Source: CAYSQW01 sp964433135 (GTDB lineage Bacteria; Acidobacteriota; Aminicenantia; Aminicenantales; Aminicenantaceae). From it: a DNA stretch of 64,000 nt. Shown piece after piece: positions 8,007-16,885 of the stretch. The DNA lies in NCBI GenBank assembly GCA_964433135.1, contig CAYSQW010000001.1, positions 62,001 to 126,000 of the forward strand, given 5' to 3'. Under the pieces are notes generated by a model. It saw only the letters and a list, made by a program, of their open reading frames with translations. It was not told where the DNA came from and did not search any database. The position numbers and the translations under genes are program-made. Within the stretch, counting starts at the first letter, position 1; every line of letters begins with the position of its first letter.

Positions 8007-9461
8007 ATGTGCGGCGTCATCGGAATTTACAGCACCCGGGAAGTTTTCCAGGACCTCTATCAAGGCATGCTGGCCATCCAGCATCGTGGACAGGATTCCG
8101 CGGGGATCATCACTTACGACGGTCGATTTCATATAAAAAAAGGCAACGGTCTGGTACGGGACATTTTCTCAAAGGAACATATCGCCCGTCTCAAGGGCAA
8201 CATCGGGATCGGGCACACCCGTTATCCCACGATCGGCGGCGGAAAGGGAGAAGACGCACAGCCGTTCCTCGTGAACGCCCCCTTCGGGATCATGATCGGC
8301 CACAACGGCAATGTGGTCAACTACAAACAAATCAAGCACATCCTGCTTTCACAATACCACCGCATGCTCACTTCCGACAATGACGTCGAAGCGATCCTGA
8401 ATGTGTTCGCTCAAGAGCTCGAGTCCCAGCAGACACATGAAATCGCCCCGGAAAATATTTACCGGGCCGTCAAAGGCGTTTTTCAAAAGATACAGGGCGC
8501 TTATTCCGTCGTCGCTTACATCGCCGAACACGGAATGGTCGCCTTTCGCGATCCGTATGGTATCAAACCCCTGGTTTTCGGGATTCGGGAAGACGGTTCT
8601 CCGCCGTCCTACGCCATCGCTTCGGAGAGTGTCAGCCTCGATCTGATGAATTTCAGGCAGGTGGAAAGTCTCGCCGCCGGAGAGGCCATATTTATCGACC
8701 GCGAAAGAAACGTCCACCGCAAGGTCCTCTCCGACCGACCGCACTCGCCCTGCCTTTTCGAATGGGTCTATTTCGCCCGACCCGATTCCTTTATCGATAA
8801 CGTCAACGTGTATAAATGCCGCGTCAATCTGGGCCGTTTCCTGGCAGATGAAATAAAGAAACAGGATCTAAAGATCGACGTGGTGGTTCCGGTTCCGGAC
8901 TCCGCCCGCGATGCCGCTATTGAGATCGCCCGGCGCCTGGAGCTGAAATATCGGGAAGCTCTGGTAAAGAACCGGTATATCGGCAGAACGTTCATCATGC
9001 CCGGCGATCAATCCCGCAAAAGCTCGATTAAACAAAAGCTCAACCCCATCGCCTTGGAATTGAAGGATAAAAACGTTCTGCTTGTCGATGACAGCATCGT
9101 CAGGGGAAACACGGCGCGTTCCATCGTGGAATTAGTTCGCGAATCCGGGGCCCGAAAGGTCTATTTCGCATCCTACTCCCCTCCTCTTCGGTATCCCTGC
9201 GTTTACGGAATCGACATGCAGACCACAAAGGAATTCATCGCCCAAAACTTGAGCCCGGACCAGATCGCACAAAAAATCGGCGCGGATAAGGTCATTTATC
9301 AATCATTGGATTCGCTTAAGCGGGCCGTCCATTTGGGCAATGAGAGGCTGACCCAATTTTGCGGCGCCTGCTTCGACGGTTGTTACCCGACCCATGACGT
9401 CACACCCGAAAAACTGAAAGAAATCGAGGAAGAGAGAACGGAAGCCCATAACAACCATTGA
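8007..9461 (+). CDS. purF: Amidophosphoribosyltransferase
   Basis: A 484-aa enzyme of the first committed step of purine synthesis: PRPP plus glutamine gives 5-phosphoribosylamine. Cys2 right after the initiator Met (MCGVIGIYS) is the N-terminal glutaminase nucleophile; there is no propeptide. The glutaminase (Ntn) domain spans about 1-230. The phosphoribosyltransferase PRPP loop reads LLVDDSIVRGNTA near 355-367. C-terminal cysteines (QFCGACFDGCYPT) resemble the Fe-S ligand positions of Bacillus-type PurF. Length is normal. It ends 10 bases before the convergent rmd-like gene; no clear terminator lies between. Confidence 0.95.
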   Translation: MCGVIGIYSTREVFQDLYQGMLAIQHRGQDSAGIITYDGRFHIKKGNGLVRDIFSKEHIARLKGNIGIGHTRYPTIGGGKGEDAQPFLVNAPFGIMIGHNGNVVNYKQIKHILLSQYHRMLTSDNDVEAILNVFAQELESQQTHEIAPENIYRAVKGVFQKIQGAYSVVAYIAEHGMVAFRDPYGIKPLVFGIREDGSPPSYAIASESVSLDLMNFRQVESLAAGEAIFIDRERNVHRKVLSDRPHSPCLFEWVYFARPDSFIDNVNVYKCRVNLGRFLADEIKKQDLKIDVVVPVPDSARDAAIEIARRLELKYREALVKNRYIGRTFIMPGDQSRKSSIKQKLNPIALELKDKNVLLVDDSIVRGNTARSIVELVRESGARKVYFASYSPPLRYPCVYGIDMQTTKEFIAQNLSPDQIAQKIGADKVIYQSLDSLKRAVHLGNERLTQFCGACFDGCYPTHDVTPEKLKEIEEERTEAHNNH

Positions 9462-9471
9462 GGACTCTTAT

Positions 9472-10425
9472 TCAGGCGGATAAACGAGACCGCCAGTCAT
9501 CCAGCAGATCCCGCAGCGTCTTTTCGAATGGAATTTCAGGATGCCACAGCACATCGTTCAGGATCTTTCGGTTGTCTCCCGAGAGGCGAAGGATATCGGT
9601 TTTCCGCAGCCTGTCCGGATCGACCTCGACCTTGACATCGACCGAAACACCGTCGAGAAGCCGGTTGAGGATATCCCGCAGCGCGGTGGCCTTTCCTGCG
9701 GAAACATTGTAAATCTCTCCGCGACGCCCCCGCAGCAACAGCTCCGCATACGCCTTCACGACATCCCGGACATCCAAGAAATCGCGGGACACATCCAGGT
9801 TTCCCACATTGAGAACGGGCTTCCGCAGCCCCTTTTCGATGGAAACCAGCTGGGACGCCCAGTCCGAGCACACAAAATCTGCGCTTTGTCCCGGACCGGT
9901 ATGCGGGAAGGAACGGGCGATGACGGCGTCCAGTTTTTCGATGCGCCGGTAGAAATCCACCAGCTTTTCTCCGCTCAATTTGGTCAGGGCATAGGGATTC
10001 ATGCTCAATACGGGATCGTCTTCCCGCAAAGGTCGTGCTCCCGAACCTCCTCCGTACACATCCGATGAGCTGACGAAGAGAAATCGAGCGCCAGGCGTCC
10101 GACGACGAACCGCCTCCAGCAGATTCAGCGTACCGATCAGATTGGTCTCAAGCGTATCCCGGCGCATCTCCCAGGAAAGCTTCACATGGGAAAGAGCCGC
10201 CAAATGGACGACCCAGTCCGGTTCGACTTCGGCCACCGCCGCCGTGAGGTCCTTTTCCGAAAGGATGTCAACGCGGGCTAACCGAGCCCCGCTTCCGCTG
10301 GACGGCGGATCCGGTGCTTCCGGAAACGCGGTTCCGAAAACGACGGCGCCCCGAGCCTCCAGCTCGGCCTGTAGATAACGCCCCACGAATCCGGTTGCGC
10401 CCGTAATGAAAACGCGCCGGTTCAA
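9472..10425 (-). CDS. NAD(P)-dependent epimerase/reductase, GDP-4-keto-6-deoxymannose reductase-like
   Basis: A 317-aa extended SDR enzyme. It has an N-terminal TGATGFVG NAD(P)-binding turn, an SSSDVYG catalytic Ser region and a YALTK active-site Tyr/Lys. The HTGPGQ segment and C-terminal half resemble Rmd/Gmd enzymes, which form or reduce GDP-6-deoxy-4-keto-hexoses. The start is TTG at 10425 with GGAGG upstream; it overlaps the preceding gene as TTGA. It is paralogous to the gene before it, and both share a VDVKVEVDP(D/E)RLR segment. It is last in the lptD-rfb operon, and the sugar made is unknown. Confidence 0.75.
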   Translation of the reverse strand: MNRRVFITGATGFVGRYLQAELEARGAVVFGTAFPEAPDPPSSGSGARLARVDILSEKDLTAAVAEVEPDWVVHLAALSHVKLSWEMRRDTLETNLIGTLNLLEAVRRRTPGARFLFVSSSDVYGGGSGARPLREDDPVLSMNPYALTKLSGEKLVDFYRRIEKLDAVIARSFPHTGPGQSADFVCSDWASQLVSIEKGLRKPVLNVGNLDVSRDFLDVRDVVKAYAELLLRGRRGEIYNVSAGKATALRDILNRLLDGVSVDVKVEVDPDRLRKTDILRLSGDNRKILNDVLWHPEIPFEKTLRDLLDDWRSRLSA

Positions 10426-11378
10426 ATGTTATCCCTCCAATAATCCAGCAAATCCTGAAGCGACTGCCTGAAGGGGATTTGCGGGGCCCATCCCGTCAGC
10501 GACTTGAATTTCGAGCTGTCGGCGAGAAGCACCGGAACATCCGAAGGGCGGAGCCTTTCGGGATCGACCTCGACCTTGACATCGACATCGGTCATGTCCA
10601 GTAGAAAGTCGAGAACCTCCCGAGCCGTATAGGTTTTCTCGGATCCGATATTGTACACCTCTCCCGGAATTCCTTTCTCCAAACTCAGCCAGTAGGCTCG
10701 AACCGTGTCCCTCACGTCTGTAAAATCGCGCTTGGCCTCCAGATTCCCCACTCTGAGAACCGGTTCCCGAAGCTGCTTCTCGATCTCCACGATCTGCTTG
10801 GCGAAACTGGAACAGATGAACACGTCTCCCCGGCGCGGCCCCGTATGATTGAATCCGCGTGTCCGCACGACATGGAGACCATAACTTTTATAATATTGAT
10901 ACCCCAACATATCCTGAGCCACCTTGCTTACCGCATAGGGACTGAGGGGCCGTAGAGGATTCGTTTCTTTCATGGGGACTTCATTCGAATTGACCAATCC
11001 GTATTCTTCGCTGGAACCCGCGATTTGAATTCGCGGCTTCTGACCCAGGCTGAGTGCGGCTTCGAAAAGATTGATCTGGCCAAGCGCATTGATAGCGAAA
11101 GTCTCGGAAGGCAGCGTCCATGAGGCGGGTACGAAGCTCTGTGCCGCCAGATGGAAAATACGATCGGGCCTGCATTCGTCCAGACATCTTTTCAAGGAAA
11201 CCATATCCTTGATATCCGCTTCAATCAGGTGGATCCGATCCTGAATACCCCGGATGTTTTCCATCCGGCTGCGCCAGCGGTAGATTCCGAATACCTTCTC
11301 GTCCGGATGATCGTTTAGAATATATTCGGCCAGATGGCTTCCGGCGAAGCCTGTGATCCCGGTTATGAGTATGTTCAT
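10422..11378 (-). CDS. GDP-mannose 4,6-dehydratase-like SDR enzyme
   Basis: A 318-aa extended SDR. The nucleotide motif is TGITGFAGSHL (6-16). The catalytic segment GSSEEYG carries the Ser/Glu pair characteristic of GDP-mannose 4,6-dehydratase, and Tyr/Lys lie in SPYAVSK. The C-terminus includes RDFTDVRD and the VDVKVEVDPERLR element typical of Gmd/Rmd. It likely works with the next gene to convert a nucleotide hexose to a 6-deoxy sugar for LPS. At 318 aa it is shorter than E. coli Gmd (about 370). GAGGAGG precedes the ATG. A dTDP- rather than GDP-linked substrate is possible given the rfb genes upstream. Confidence 0.75.
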   Translation of the reverse strand: MNILITGITGFAGSHLAEYILNDHPDEKVFGIYRWRSRMENIRGIQDRIHLIEADIKDMVSLKRCLDECRPDRIFHLAAQSFVPASWTLPSETFAINALGQINLFEAALSLGQKPRIQIAGSSEEYGLVNSNEVPMKETNPLRPLSPYAVSKVAQDMLGYQYYKSYGLHVVRTRGFNHTGPRRGDVFICSSFAKQIVEIEKQLREPVLRVGNLEAKRDFTDVRDTVRAYWLSLEKGIPGEVYNIGSEKTYTAREVLDFLLDMTDVDVKVEVDPERLRPSDVPVLLADSSKFKSLTGWAPQIPFRQSLQDLLDYWRDNI

Positions 11379-11449
11379 GATTCCTCCTCGGTCCGTCTTG
11401 AATCCTTCCGCCCGGGCGGCGATCCGCCGGCGGGATCAGGTTCTCTTCT

Positions 11450-12481
11450 TTATCGGTTTCGGTAATGCGTTTCATAAAACGAGCGAAATTCCTTGTCCTT
11501 CCGCTTGATCTTCCTCCACCACTCCTCATGATCGCGGTACCAATGGACGGTTGCTTCCAGGGCTTCAGAAAAATCGCTTTCCGGCTTCCATCCCAGAGCA
11601 TGGATCCTGCCGCAGTCGACGGCATAGCGGATGTCGTGTCCTGGACGGTCGGGAACGAATTTTATTAGCGTCTTCGGCTTTCCCAGCAGTTTCAGGATGT
11701 GTTCGGTGACCTCGATATTCCGGACTTCGTTATTCGCCCCGACGTTGAAAACATCCCCGGGATTCCCCCTGCGCAGGACCAGGTCGATGGCGCGACAGTG
11801 ATCCTCCACGAACAGCCAATCCCTGACATTTGTTCCCCGGCCGTAGAGCGGAAGCGGTTGATCCTCCAGGGCATGGGTGGTGAATAGGGGGATGAACTTT
11901 TCCGGGTATTGATAGGGACCGAAATTATTGCTGGGACGGAGAATCATAATGGGAAGTCCATACGTGACCGTATAAGCATAAGCCAAGCGGTCCGCTCCGG
12001 CTTTACTGGCCGAATAGGGAGATGAAGGATTCAGGGAGTCCTCCTCCTTGAAGAACCCCATGGTCCTGCTCCCGTAGACTTCATCGGTCGAAACGTGCAG
12101 AAAGACCTCCACATCGGATCCCCTGAGTGCTTCCAGAAGCACGAATGTCCCGTAAACGTCAGTCAGGACAAATTCTCCCGCATCAAGGATGGAACGATCG
12201 ACATGCGTTTCAGCCGCCAAGTGGACGACGCCCTGGACCCGGGGGATGATCTTTCGAACGGTATCCCGGTCCCGGATGTCTCCATGGATGAAATCATACC
12301 GCGGATCGTTTTCCACGTCGGCCAGATTCTCCGGATTCCCGGCGTAAGTCAGCTTATCCAGGTTGATAATCCGGATGTCCGCGTAGCGTTTCAGCATATA
12401 ACGGATAAAATTACTCCCGATGAAACCGGCACCGCCCGTCACCAGGAGCGTCTTTCCTTCGAACCGACGTTCCTCACCCAT
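11450..12481 (-). CDS. rfbB: dTDP-glucose 4,6-dehydratase
   Basis: A 343-aa SDR enzyme that converts dTDP-glucose to dTDP-4-keto-6-deoxyglucose. TGGAGFIGSNF starts the NAD site, AAETHVDRSI and STDEVYG mark the substrate and catalytic regions, and YSASKAGAD carries Tyr/Lys; a NNFGPYQ(Y)PEK segment is diagnostic of RmlB. The ATG at 12481 overlaps the rfbC stop (ATGGGTGA) and has GGAGG eight bases upstream, so the longer frame to 12574 is not used. It lies in the operon lptD-rfbA-rfbC-rfbB, which supplies dTDP-deoxy sugars to LPS. An rfbD reductase is not seen nearby. Confidence 0.93.
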   Translation of the reverse strand: MGEERRFEGKTLLVTGGAGFIGSNFIRYMLKRYADIRIINLDKLTYAGNPENLADVENDPRYDFIHGDIRDRDTVRKIIPRVQGVVHLAAETHVDRSILDAGEFVLTDVYGTFVLLEALRGSDVEVFLHVSTDEVYGSRTMGFFKEEDSLNPSSPYSASKAGADRLAYAYTVTYGLPIMILRPSNNFGPYQYPEKFIPLFTTHALEDQPLPLYGRGTNVRDWLFVEDHCRAIDLVLRRGNPGDVFNVGANNEVRNIEVTEHILKLLGKPKTLIKFVPDRPGHDIRYAVDCGRIHALGWKPESDFSEALEATVHWYRDHEEWWRKIKRKDKEFRSFYETHYRNR

Positions 12482-12929
12482 CCCGGCGCCTCCAATCATA
12501 GGGGATGTCGTTCTCGTGGGCCTCCAGACGCTCCTCATCGGGGTTTTCGTAATCATATGGTTCGGTGGGAACATTGATGATGACGGCTTCTTCTCGGCTC
12601 ACGCACATCCATCCGTGATAAACTCCTTGGGGGATACGCACCAACAGAGGATTATGGATCCCCAAGTAAAACTGGTCGACTTTTTCATGCGTCGGCGAAT
12701 CCGGCCGCGGATCGTACAGAGCCAGTTTGATCATTCCATGGACGCAGGCCACGTGATCGGCCTGTTTGCGATGCAGATGCCAGGCTTTCACGACGCCGGG
12801 ATAAGTCGTCGTCATATAGACTTGGCCGAAGTTCGTGAAAACGGGGTCATCACACCGCAGCACCTCCATAAGGCGGCCTCTTTCGTCCGGAATAACTTTT
12901 AACTTTTTTATTTCAACTCCGTCAATCAT
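12474..12929 (-). CDS. rfbC: dTDP-4-dehydrorhamnose 3,5-epimerase family cupin
   Basis: A 151-aa cupin related to RmlC but shorter than the usual 180 aa. It keeps the DERG(R)L start, a His-containing WHLHRKQADH strand where the catalytic base lies, and a PQGVYHGW turn. It would epimerise the 4-keto sugar made by RfbB, or act as a related 3,4-ketoisomerase. The ATG at 12929 has a GGAGAG ribosome site; the frame extends to 12971 without support. It sits between rfbA and rfbB. The exact reaction is less certain than the family. Confidence 0.78.
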   Translation of the reverse strand: MIDGVEIKKLKVIPDERGRLMEVLRCDDPVFTNFGQVYMTTTYPGVVKAWHLHRKQADHVACVHGMIKLALYDPRPDSPTHEKVDQFYLGIHNPLLVRIPQGVYHGWMCVSREEAVIINVPTEPYDYENPDEERLEAHENDIPYDWRRRDG

Positions 12930-13048
12930 CACGTCTCTCCTCTCCCCTGCGGTTCCCTCCCTGCGCGGCATCGCTTATTTTGCCTGTTTCCGGCTGAAAA
13001 GTCCAACCACGAGCGGGAGGCCGCCCCGGAATCTGAAATACCCTCTAT

Positions 13049-14113
13049 TTACATGATGCCGATTTCGCTTTGATCCCCTACCATAAACCGATAAGCGGAC
13101 GGTTTGGGGGGACATTTAAATATCTTCACATCTCGTCCGATCAAGCTCTCATCTATCCGGCTGCCCACATCCCGGATCTCGCTGCCGGAAAGGACGATGC
13201 TGTGCTCTATTTCGGTTTGTTCTATCCGGCAGTTCGACTGGATGGACGTAAAAGGACCGATATAGGAATCAATGATTTCGGTGTTTTCGCCGATAACGGC
13301 GGGGCCGCGGACGATGCTGTTCCGCACCCGGACATTCGGCGCCATGACGACACGGCCGTTGATTTTGGATACGGAATCCACGTCACCCTTGATCTCTCTT
13401 TTTACGGATTCGAGAATCAGCCGGTTGGCTTCCAGAATGTCCTCGATCTTTCCCGTGTCTTTCCACCAACCCGTCACCAGGTGAGGGTGGACGTCATAGC
13501 CGTGTTCGACCAGATATTGGATGGCGTCGGTGATTTCCAACTCGTTTCTCCAGGAGGGTCTGATCGCCTGGATGGCTTCGAAGATATGCGAATCGAACAT
13601 GTAAACCCCGACCAGAGCCAGGTTGCTGGCAGGATTCTTGGGTTTTTCCACCAGCCTGAAAACTTTACCATCGCGCAGCTCGGCAACCCCGAACATCTGC
13701 GGATTGGGGACTTCCGTCAGCAGGATCAACGAATGCGGTTTTTGCCGTTTGAACTCTTCAACCAAGGAACAGATGCCGCTCTTGAGGATATTGTCACCCA
13801 GGTACATCACGAAGGATTCATCTCCCAGAAACGACCTGGCGGTCTTGACGGCGTGAGCCAATCCCAGCGGTGCATCCTGTTCAATATAGGTGATATGTAT
13901 CCCCCATCGGGAGCCGTCGCCAACGGCCGCTTTGATCTCGTCTTTGGTGTCTCCGACGATCACGCCGATATCCTTAATCCCCGCTTCCAAGAGGGCTTCG
14001 ATCCCGTAGAACAAGACCGGTTTGTTCGCCACCGGAACCAGCTGTTTCGCCTGTGTGAAAGTCAGGGGGCGCAGGCGCGTTCCCTTCCCCCCGCTCAATA
14101 TCAAACCTTTCAT
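13049..14113 (-). CDS. rfbA: Glucose-1-phosphate thymidylyltransferase, long form
   Basis: A 354-aa nucleotidyltransferase. The N-terminal GLILSGGKGTRLRPLT (3-18) binds nucleotide and metal, with KQLVPVANKPV following and a YLGDN motif near 107-111. Residues from about 240 on form left-handed beta-helix repeats, as in the long RmlA/GlmU-like forms rather than the 290-aa RmlA. It makes dTDP-glucose from dTTP and glucose-1-P. A GGAAGGAG ribosome site precedes the ATG. It follows lptD by 52 bases and heads the rfbA-rfbC-rfbB set. Some relatives accept other nucleotides or sugars. Confidence 0.88.
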   Translation of the reverse strand: MKGLILSGGKGTRLRPLTFTQAKQLVPVANKPVLFYGIEALLEAGIKDIGVIVGDTKDEIKAAVGDGSRWGIHITYIEQDAPLGLAHAVKTARSFLGDESFVMYLGDNILKSGICSLVEEFKRQKPHSLILLTEVPNPQMFGVAELRDGKVFRLVEKPKNPASNLALVGVYMFDSHIFEAIQAIRPSWRNELEITDAIQYLVEHGYDVHPHLVTGWWKDTGKIEDILEANRLILESVKREIKGDVDSVSKINGRVVMAPNVRVRNSIVRGPAVIGENTEIIDSYIGPFTSIQSNCRIEQTEIEHSIVLSGSEIRDVGSRIDESLIGRDVKIFKCPPKPSAYRFMVGDQSEIGIM

Positions 14114-14165
14114 GGTCGCTCCTTCCGCTATATCTTTCCGTCCGGGCGGAGATCGCTACGGGATA

Positions 14166-16310
14166 TCAAAATCCCATCCCCCCCATAAAATCCGTCGTCT
14201 TACCGATATTGCCCAAACCGAATGAAAAAGAAAACTGCACTTCCGGCTTTTCGCGAAAATAGAATATCCTAACGTCAACCAGGAAATCAATACACTGGTA
14301 GTGATACTCCAGAGTCAGCGCGGAATACAGAAGTTCCCGCTCCTGAATATTATAATCTATCTGCGCCCTGGCTTCCAGGGAAAGCGGTTCGATGACGCCC
14401 CCTCCGTAGACACTGATCTGATGACGTGTCCAAACCGTCTCTGTCCGGTATGGATTGACACTCTTATACCAATTGACTCTGAGGAAAAACGGATCCTTCG
14501 GTCTTCCCAGGTTGGCTCCCATCCTCACGCTGGACAGGGTTTTGTAGTAGGTGTTGAAGGCCGCGGAAAAATCCAGGCTGTATTTACGGGCGGGATAAAA
14601 ACGGAGATAGCTGCTGATATCGGAAAACTCCGGGATCTCTCCCTCCACCTCGAATCGGCTCAGCGGGCTTTCTTCGGGAAGCAGGTAGTAGGTCTGCGAT
14701 AAACCGAGAGCCAGAATCTCCCGAGGCATGTTTTTTTCCTTGAAAAGGAAGCGGTTCGTCAGGCCGTAGCGGACATAGTGGTTGCGGTAGAACGAAGGGG
14801 CGGTGGTGATGATTCTGTCGGAAAGCGGCACCGGGCTTTCATAGCGATAGGAAAAAGAGGGCTCCAGGATATGTTTGAGCTTCGGCTCTTTGTCCGAACC
14901 GTAGAAAACCCGATATACCACCGGTCCCAGCAGCTCCAGATCGATGCTGTAATTATCCTGCAGCAGGGGTTCGTTCACGACTTTCTTGGTTCCGGGTGCA
15001 TAGCTCTGAAAATAATAAGCGAAATTGGAAGTCAAAGAGCTGTTCAACGTCAACCAGGGGACCGAGGTGAAAGGAAGACTCAGAGTGGGATTGAAAGTCA
15101 GGTTCTGCGATTTCTTTTGCGTTCCCTCGTCATAGGCCGATTCCCAGCCGTATTCCCATCGGCTGAACGCCGATGAAAACGAAAAATACAAGGGGGAGAT
15201 CAGCTTGATCTTGGAGGAGCTGAATCCCAACTCCGGAAGAGTGCGCCTTATGATTGAATTATCCTGCTGCTGGAAATAGGTTTCAAACTGAGATGCACGC
15301 ACATTCAGGTTAAAATATGACCAGGCCCGGGAGAGGAAAACCTGAGACCGCCGGTTGGACACGACGGCGGTTCGGAAATTATTATCGAATTCCCGCAGAA
15401 AATCGAATGAGCTCTGGTAGTCCACGTCGGCGACGAGATTGAAGTTCCCGGGGAGCGGCTGGTTGTGTTTCAGCCGGATGATATAGGCACCCGGTTGTTT
15501 CTCTTCTCCGGGAATATCCTTGAAATCAAAGAAAAAGAGATTCATCCGTCCTCCCGTCCCCCGATTGAAGAGGTATCGGTATTCAAGTCCCGCTCCCATC
15601 CCCTTGGCTGAGTAATAATCGAAACTCAGGGTGGCATCCATATTTTCTTTCATGGCCCAATAAAAAGCCTGAGTATAAGAAAATCCCTTTACGCCGTTAT
15701 ATCCCGGTTTCGGCATCAGGAATCCTGTCGACCTCTCTTGATCCAGGGGATATTTCATATAGGGAAGATAAAGCACCGGAATCTTCTTGATCGCCAGCAC
15801 CGCATTCCACATCTTGATGTAATCCTCTTTTTTAAACTCGGCTTTCGAACACGAAAACTGCCAGCGCGGCACCGGCTGCAGGCAAGAAGTGATCCGGGCT
15901 TTCCCCATTCCGTATATCTCTTCATTTTTCCGGTCCACCTGTTCGGCCCGATACGTTATATCGGGCTGCACCAATCCGTGAACTCGAAAGAACTCACCCG
16001 CCTTTGTATCAAGGTTGAAATGAATGCGGTCGGTGCTGATCACTTCATTTTCCATCTGGATCACCACATTGCCCTCGGCCGTCAACTCTTTGGTCTCGGT
16101 ATCGAGTTCGATGCGGTCCGCCACCAGCTTGGTCTGCTTGTACAGGATCTCGACATGGCCTTCCGCCAGAACGCGGTTTTTGATCCTTTCCTTATAATGA
16201 GCGGTGATCTTGAGCCCCGGATCCGCTTCCGACTTCTTCTGCGCGGCGATATGAACTTCTCCCAAGCAGCAAACAGCCAGCAGCAGCCCGAGAACGATTT
16301 TTCTAAACAT
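14166..16310 (-). CDS. lptD: LPS-assembly protein LptD (OstA/Imp)
   Basis: A 714-aa outer-membrane protein. A signal peptide (residues 1-24, FRKIVLGLLLAVCC then AAQ) is followed by an OstA/LptA-like beta-jellyroll (about 30-130) and the LptD C-terminal beta-barrel rich in alternating aromatic strands. It ends in Phe, as outer-membrane barrels often do. With LptE it inserts LPS in the outer leaflet. The start at 16310 gives the signal peptide directly and fits a promoter 7 bases upstream; an in-frame extension to 16469 would bury the signal peptide. It heads the operon with rfbA-rfbC-rfbB and two SDR genes, linking export and synthesis of LPS sugars. Confidence 0.9.
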   Translation of the reverse strand: MFRKIVLGLLLAVCCLGEVHIAAQKKSEADPGLKITAHYKERIKNRVLAEGHVEILYKQTKLVADRIELDTETKELTAEGNVVIQMENEVISTDRIHFNLDTKAGEFFRVHGLVQPDITYRAEQVDRKNEEIYGMGKARITSCLQPVPRWQFSCSKAEFKKEDYIKMWNAVLAIKKIPVLYLPYMKYPLDQERSTGFLMPKPGYNGVKGFSYTQAFYWAMKENMDATLSFDYYSAKGMGAGLEYRYLFNRGTGGRMNLFFFDFKDIPGEEKQPGAYIIRLKHNQPLPGNFNLVADVDYQSSFDFLREFDNNFRTAVVSNRRSQVFLSRAWSYFNLNVRASQFETYFQQQDNSIIRRTLPELGFSSSKIKLISPLYFSFSSAFSRWEYGWESAYDEGTQKKSQNLTFNPTLSLPFTSVPWLTLNSSLTSNFAYYFQSYAPGTKKVVNEPLLQDNYSIDLELLGPVVYRVFYGSDKEPKLKHILEPSFSYRYESPVPLSDRIITTAPSFYRNHYVRYGLTNRFLFKEKNMPREILALGLSQTYYLLPEESPLSRFEVEGEIPEFSDISSYLRFYPARKYSLDFSAAFNTYYKTLSSVRMGANLGRPKDPFFLRVNWYKSVNPYRTETVWTRHQISVYGGGVIEPLSLEARAQIDYNIQERELLYSALTLEYHYQCIDFLVDVRIFYFREKPEVQFSFSFGLGNIGKTTDFMGGMGF

Positions 16311-16317
16311 CAGAAAA

Positions 16318-16346
16318 AATTTAACATAACCCCTGGGGATAATCAA
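16318..16346 (-). promoter_or_regulatory. Predicted lptD promoter, leaderless geometry
   Basis: TTGATT (16341-16346), a 17-base spacer and TAAATT (16318-16323) lie on the minus strand. Seven bases then lead to the ATG at 16310, giving a leader of about 1 nt. Both hexamers match consensus at 4 of 6 positions, so this is moderate support. Confidence 0.4.
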
Positions 16347-16498
16347 CTTGCTTGTCATTTCTTCAGCCGCATAGAAGCCATATTCATAACCTTCGTGAGA
16401 CATGAATCGTTCCCATTCAGCTTGAAAGAACCCGTTTTCAATCCTTCGATCCATATCCCGGGCTCCCAAACATACGGCCCGCCGCTTCCCGTTCTTTT

Positions 16499-16527
16499 TT
16501 CATATAAAACCCCAGGTGTGCTATCAT
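16499..16527 (+). promoter_or_regulatory. Predicted atpZ promoter, leaderless geometry
   Basis: TTCATA (16499-16504), a 17-base spacer and TATCAT (16522-16527) are followed by 8 bases to the ATG at 16536. The leader would be about 2 nt. It is divergent from the lptD promoter. Confidence 0.42.
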
Positions 16528-16535
16528 ATCGGAAG

Positions 16536-16793
16536 ATGAGCAAAAAAAAGGGTCACGGCATCAATTACCGTCGGCTGGCGGAGGTGAGTTCAGTCGGACT
16601 CATGCTCCCCTCCTCGATCGCCATAGGTCTTTTTTTCGGCCATACCCTGGACAAGCTGCTGGGCACCCACCCCTGGATGCTGATGATCTTTTTCTTCTTC
16701 GGCATCGTCTCCGGATTTCTCAGCCTGTTTCGGGGCCTGAACAGATTAAAAGCCTTCTCCCCCGATGATGAAGAACTCAATAATAAATCCTAA
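16536..16793 (+). CDS. AtpZ/AtpI-family small membrane protein of ATP synthase locus
   Basis: An 85-aa protein with a basic N-terminus and two hydrophobic helices (about residues 22-42 and 48-68), as in the AtpZ/AtpI family encoded at the head of F-type ATPase clusters. A GxxxG-type glycine pattern (AIGLFFGHTLDKLLG) is typical. Family members help assemble the c-ring or import magnesium/calcium; the role here is inferred. The frame is open far upstream, but that part is antisense to lptD; the ATG at 16536 fits the domain and the promoter. The next atp gene begins 92 bases later. Confidence 0.75.
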   Translation: MSKKKGHGINYRRLAEVSSVGLMLPSSIAIGLFFGHTLDKLLGTHPWMLMIFFFFGIVSGFLSLFRGLNRLKAFSPDDEELNNKS

Positions 16794-16799
16794 ACCCGC

Positions 16800-16828
16800 T
16801 TGGTAAACCAGCCCGGAAAGATTATAAT
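16800..16828 (+). promoter_or_regulatory. Sigma-70-type promoter for the atp genes
   Basis: TTGGTA (16800-16805) and consensus TATAAT (16823-16828) are separated by exactly 17 bases. It lies between atpZ and the next atp gene, so the main atp cluster can be transcribed independently of atpZ. Confidence 0.6.
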
Positions 16829-16844
16829 AGGGTTTTTATTGGAT

Positions 16845-16863
16845 GGTGTTTTAGAGAAACACC
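16845..16863 (+). other. Perfect 7-bp stem-loop in the atp 5' leader
   Basis: GGTGTTT (16845-16851) and AAACACC (16857-16863) enclose a 5-base loop. It sits about 10 bases after the predicted start of the atp transcript and 22 bases before the ATG, with the AGAGGT ribosome site left free. It may stabilise the mRNA 5' end. No T-run follows at the right distance for a terminator. Confidence 0.45.
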
Positions 16864-16885
16864 CTGTTTTGACAGAGGTAAAATC

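Noticed and set aside
15738..16535. Long N-terminal extension of the atpZ frame
   Set aside because: It lies antisense to lptD. Only the last 85 codons match a known family, and a promoter sits just before that ATG.
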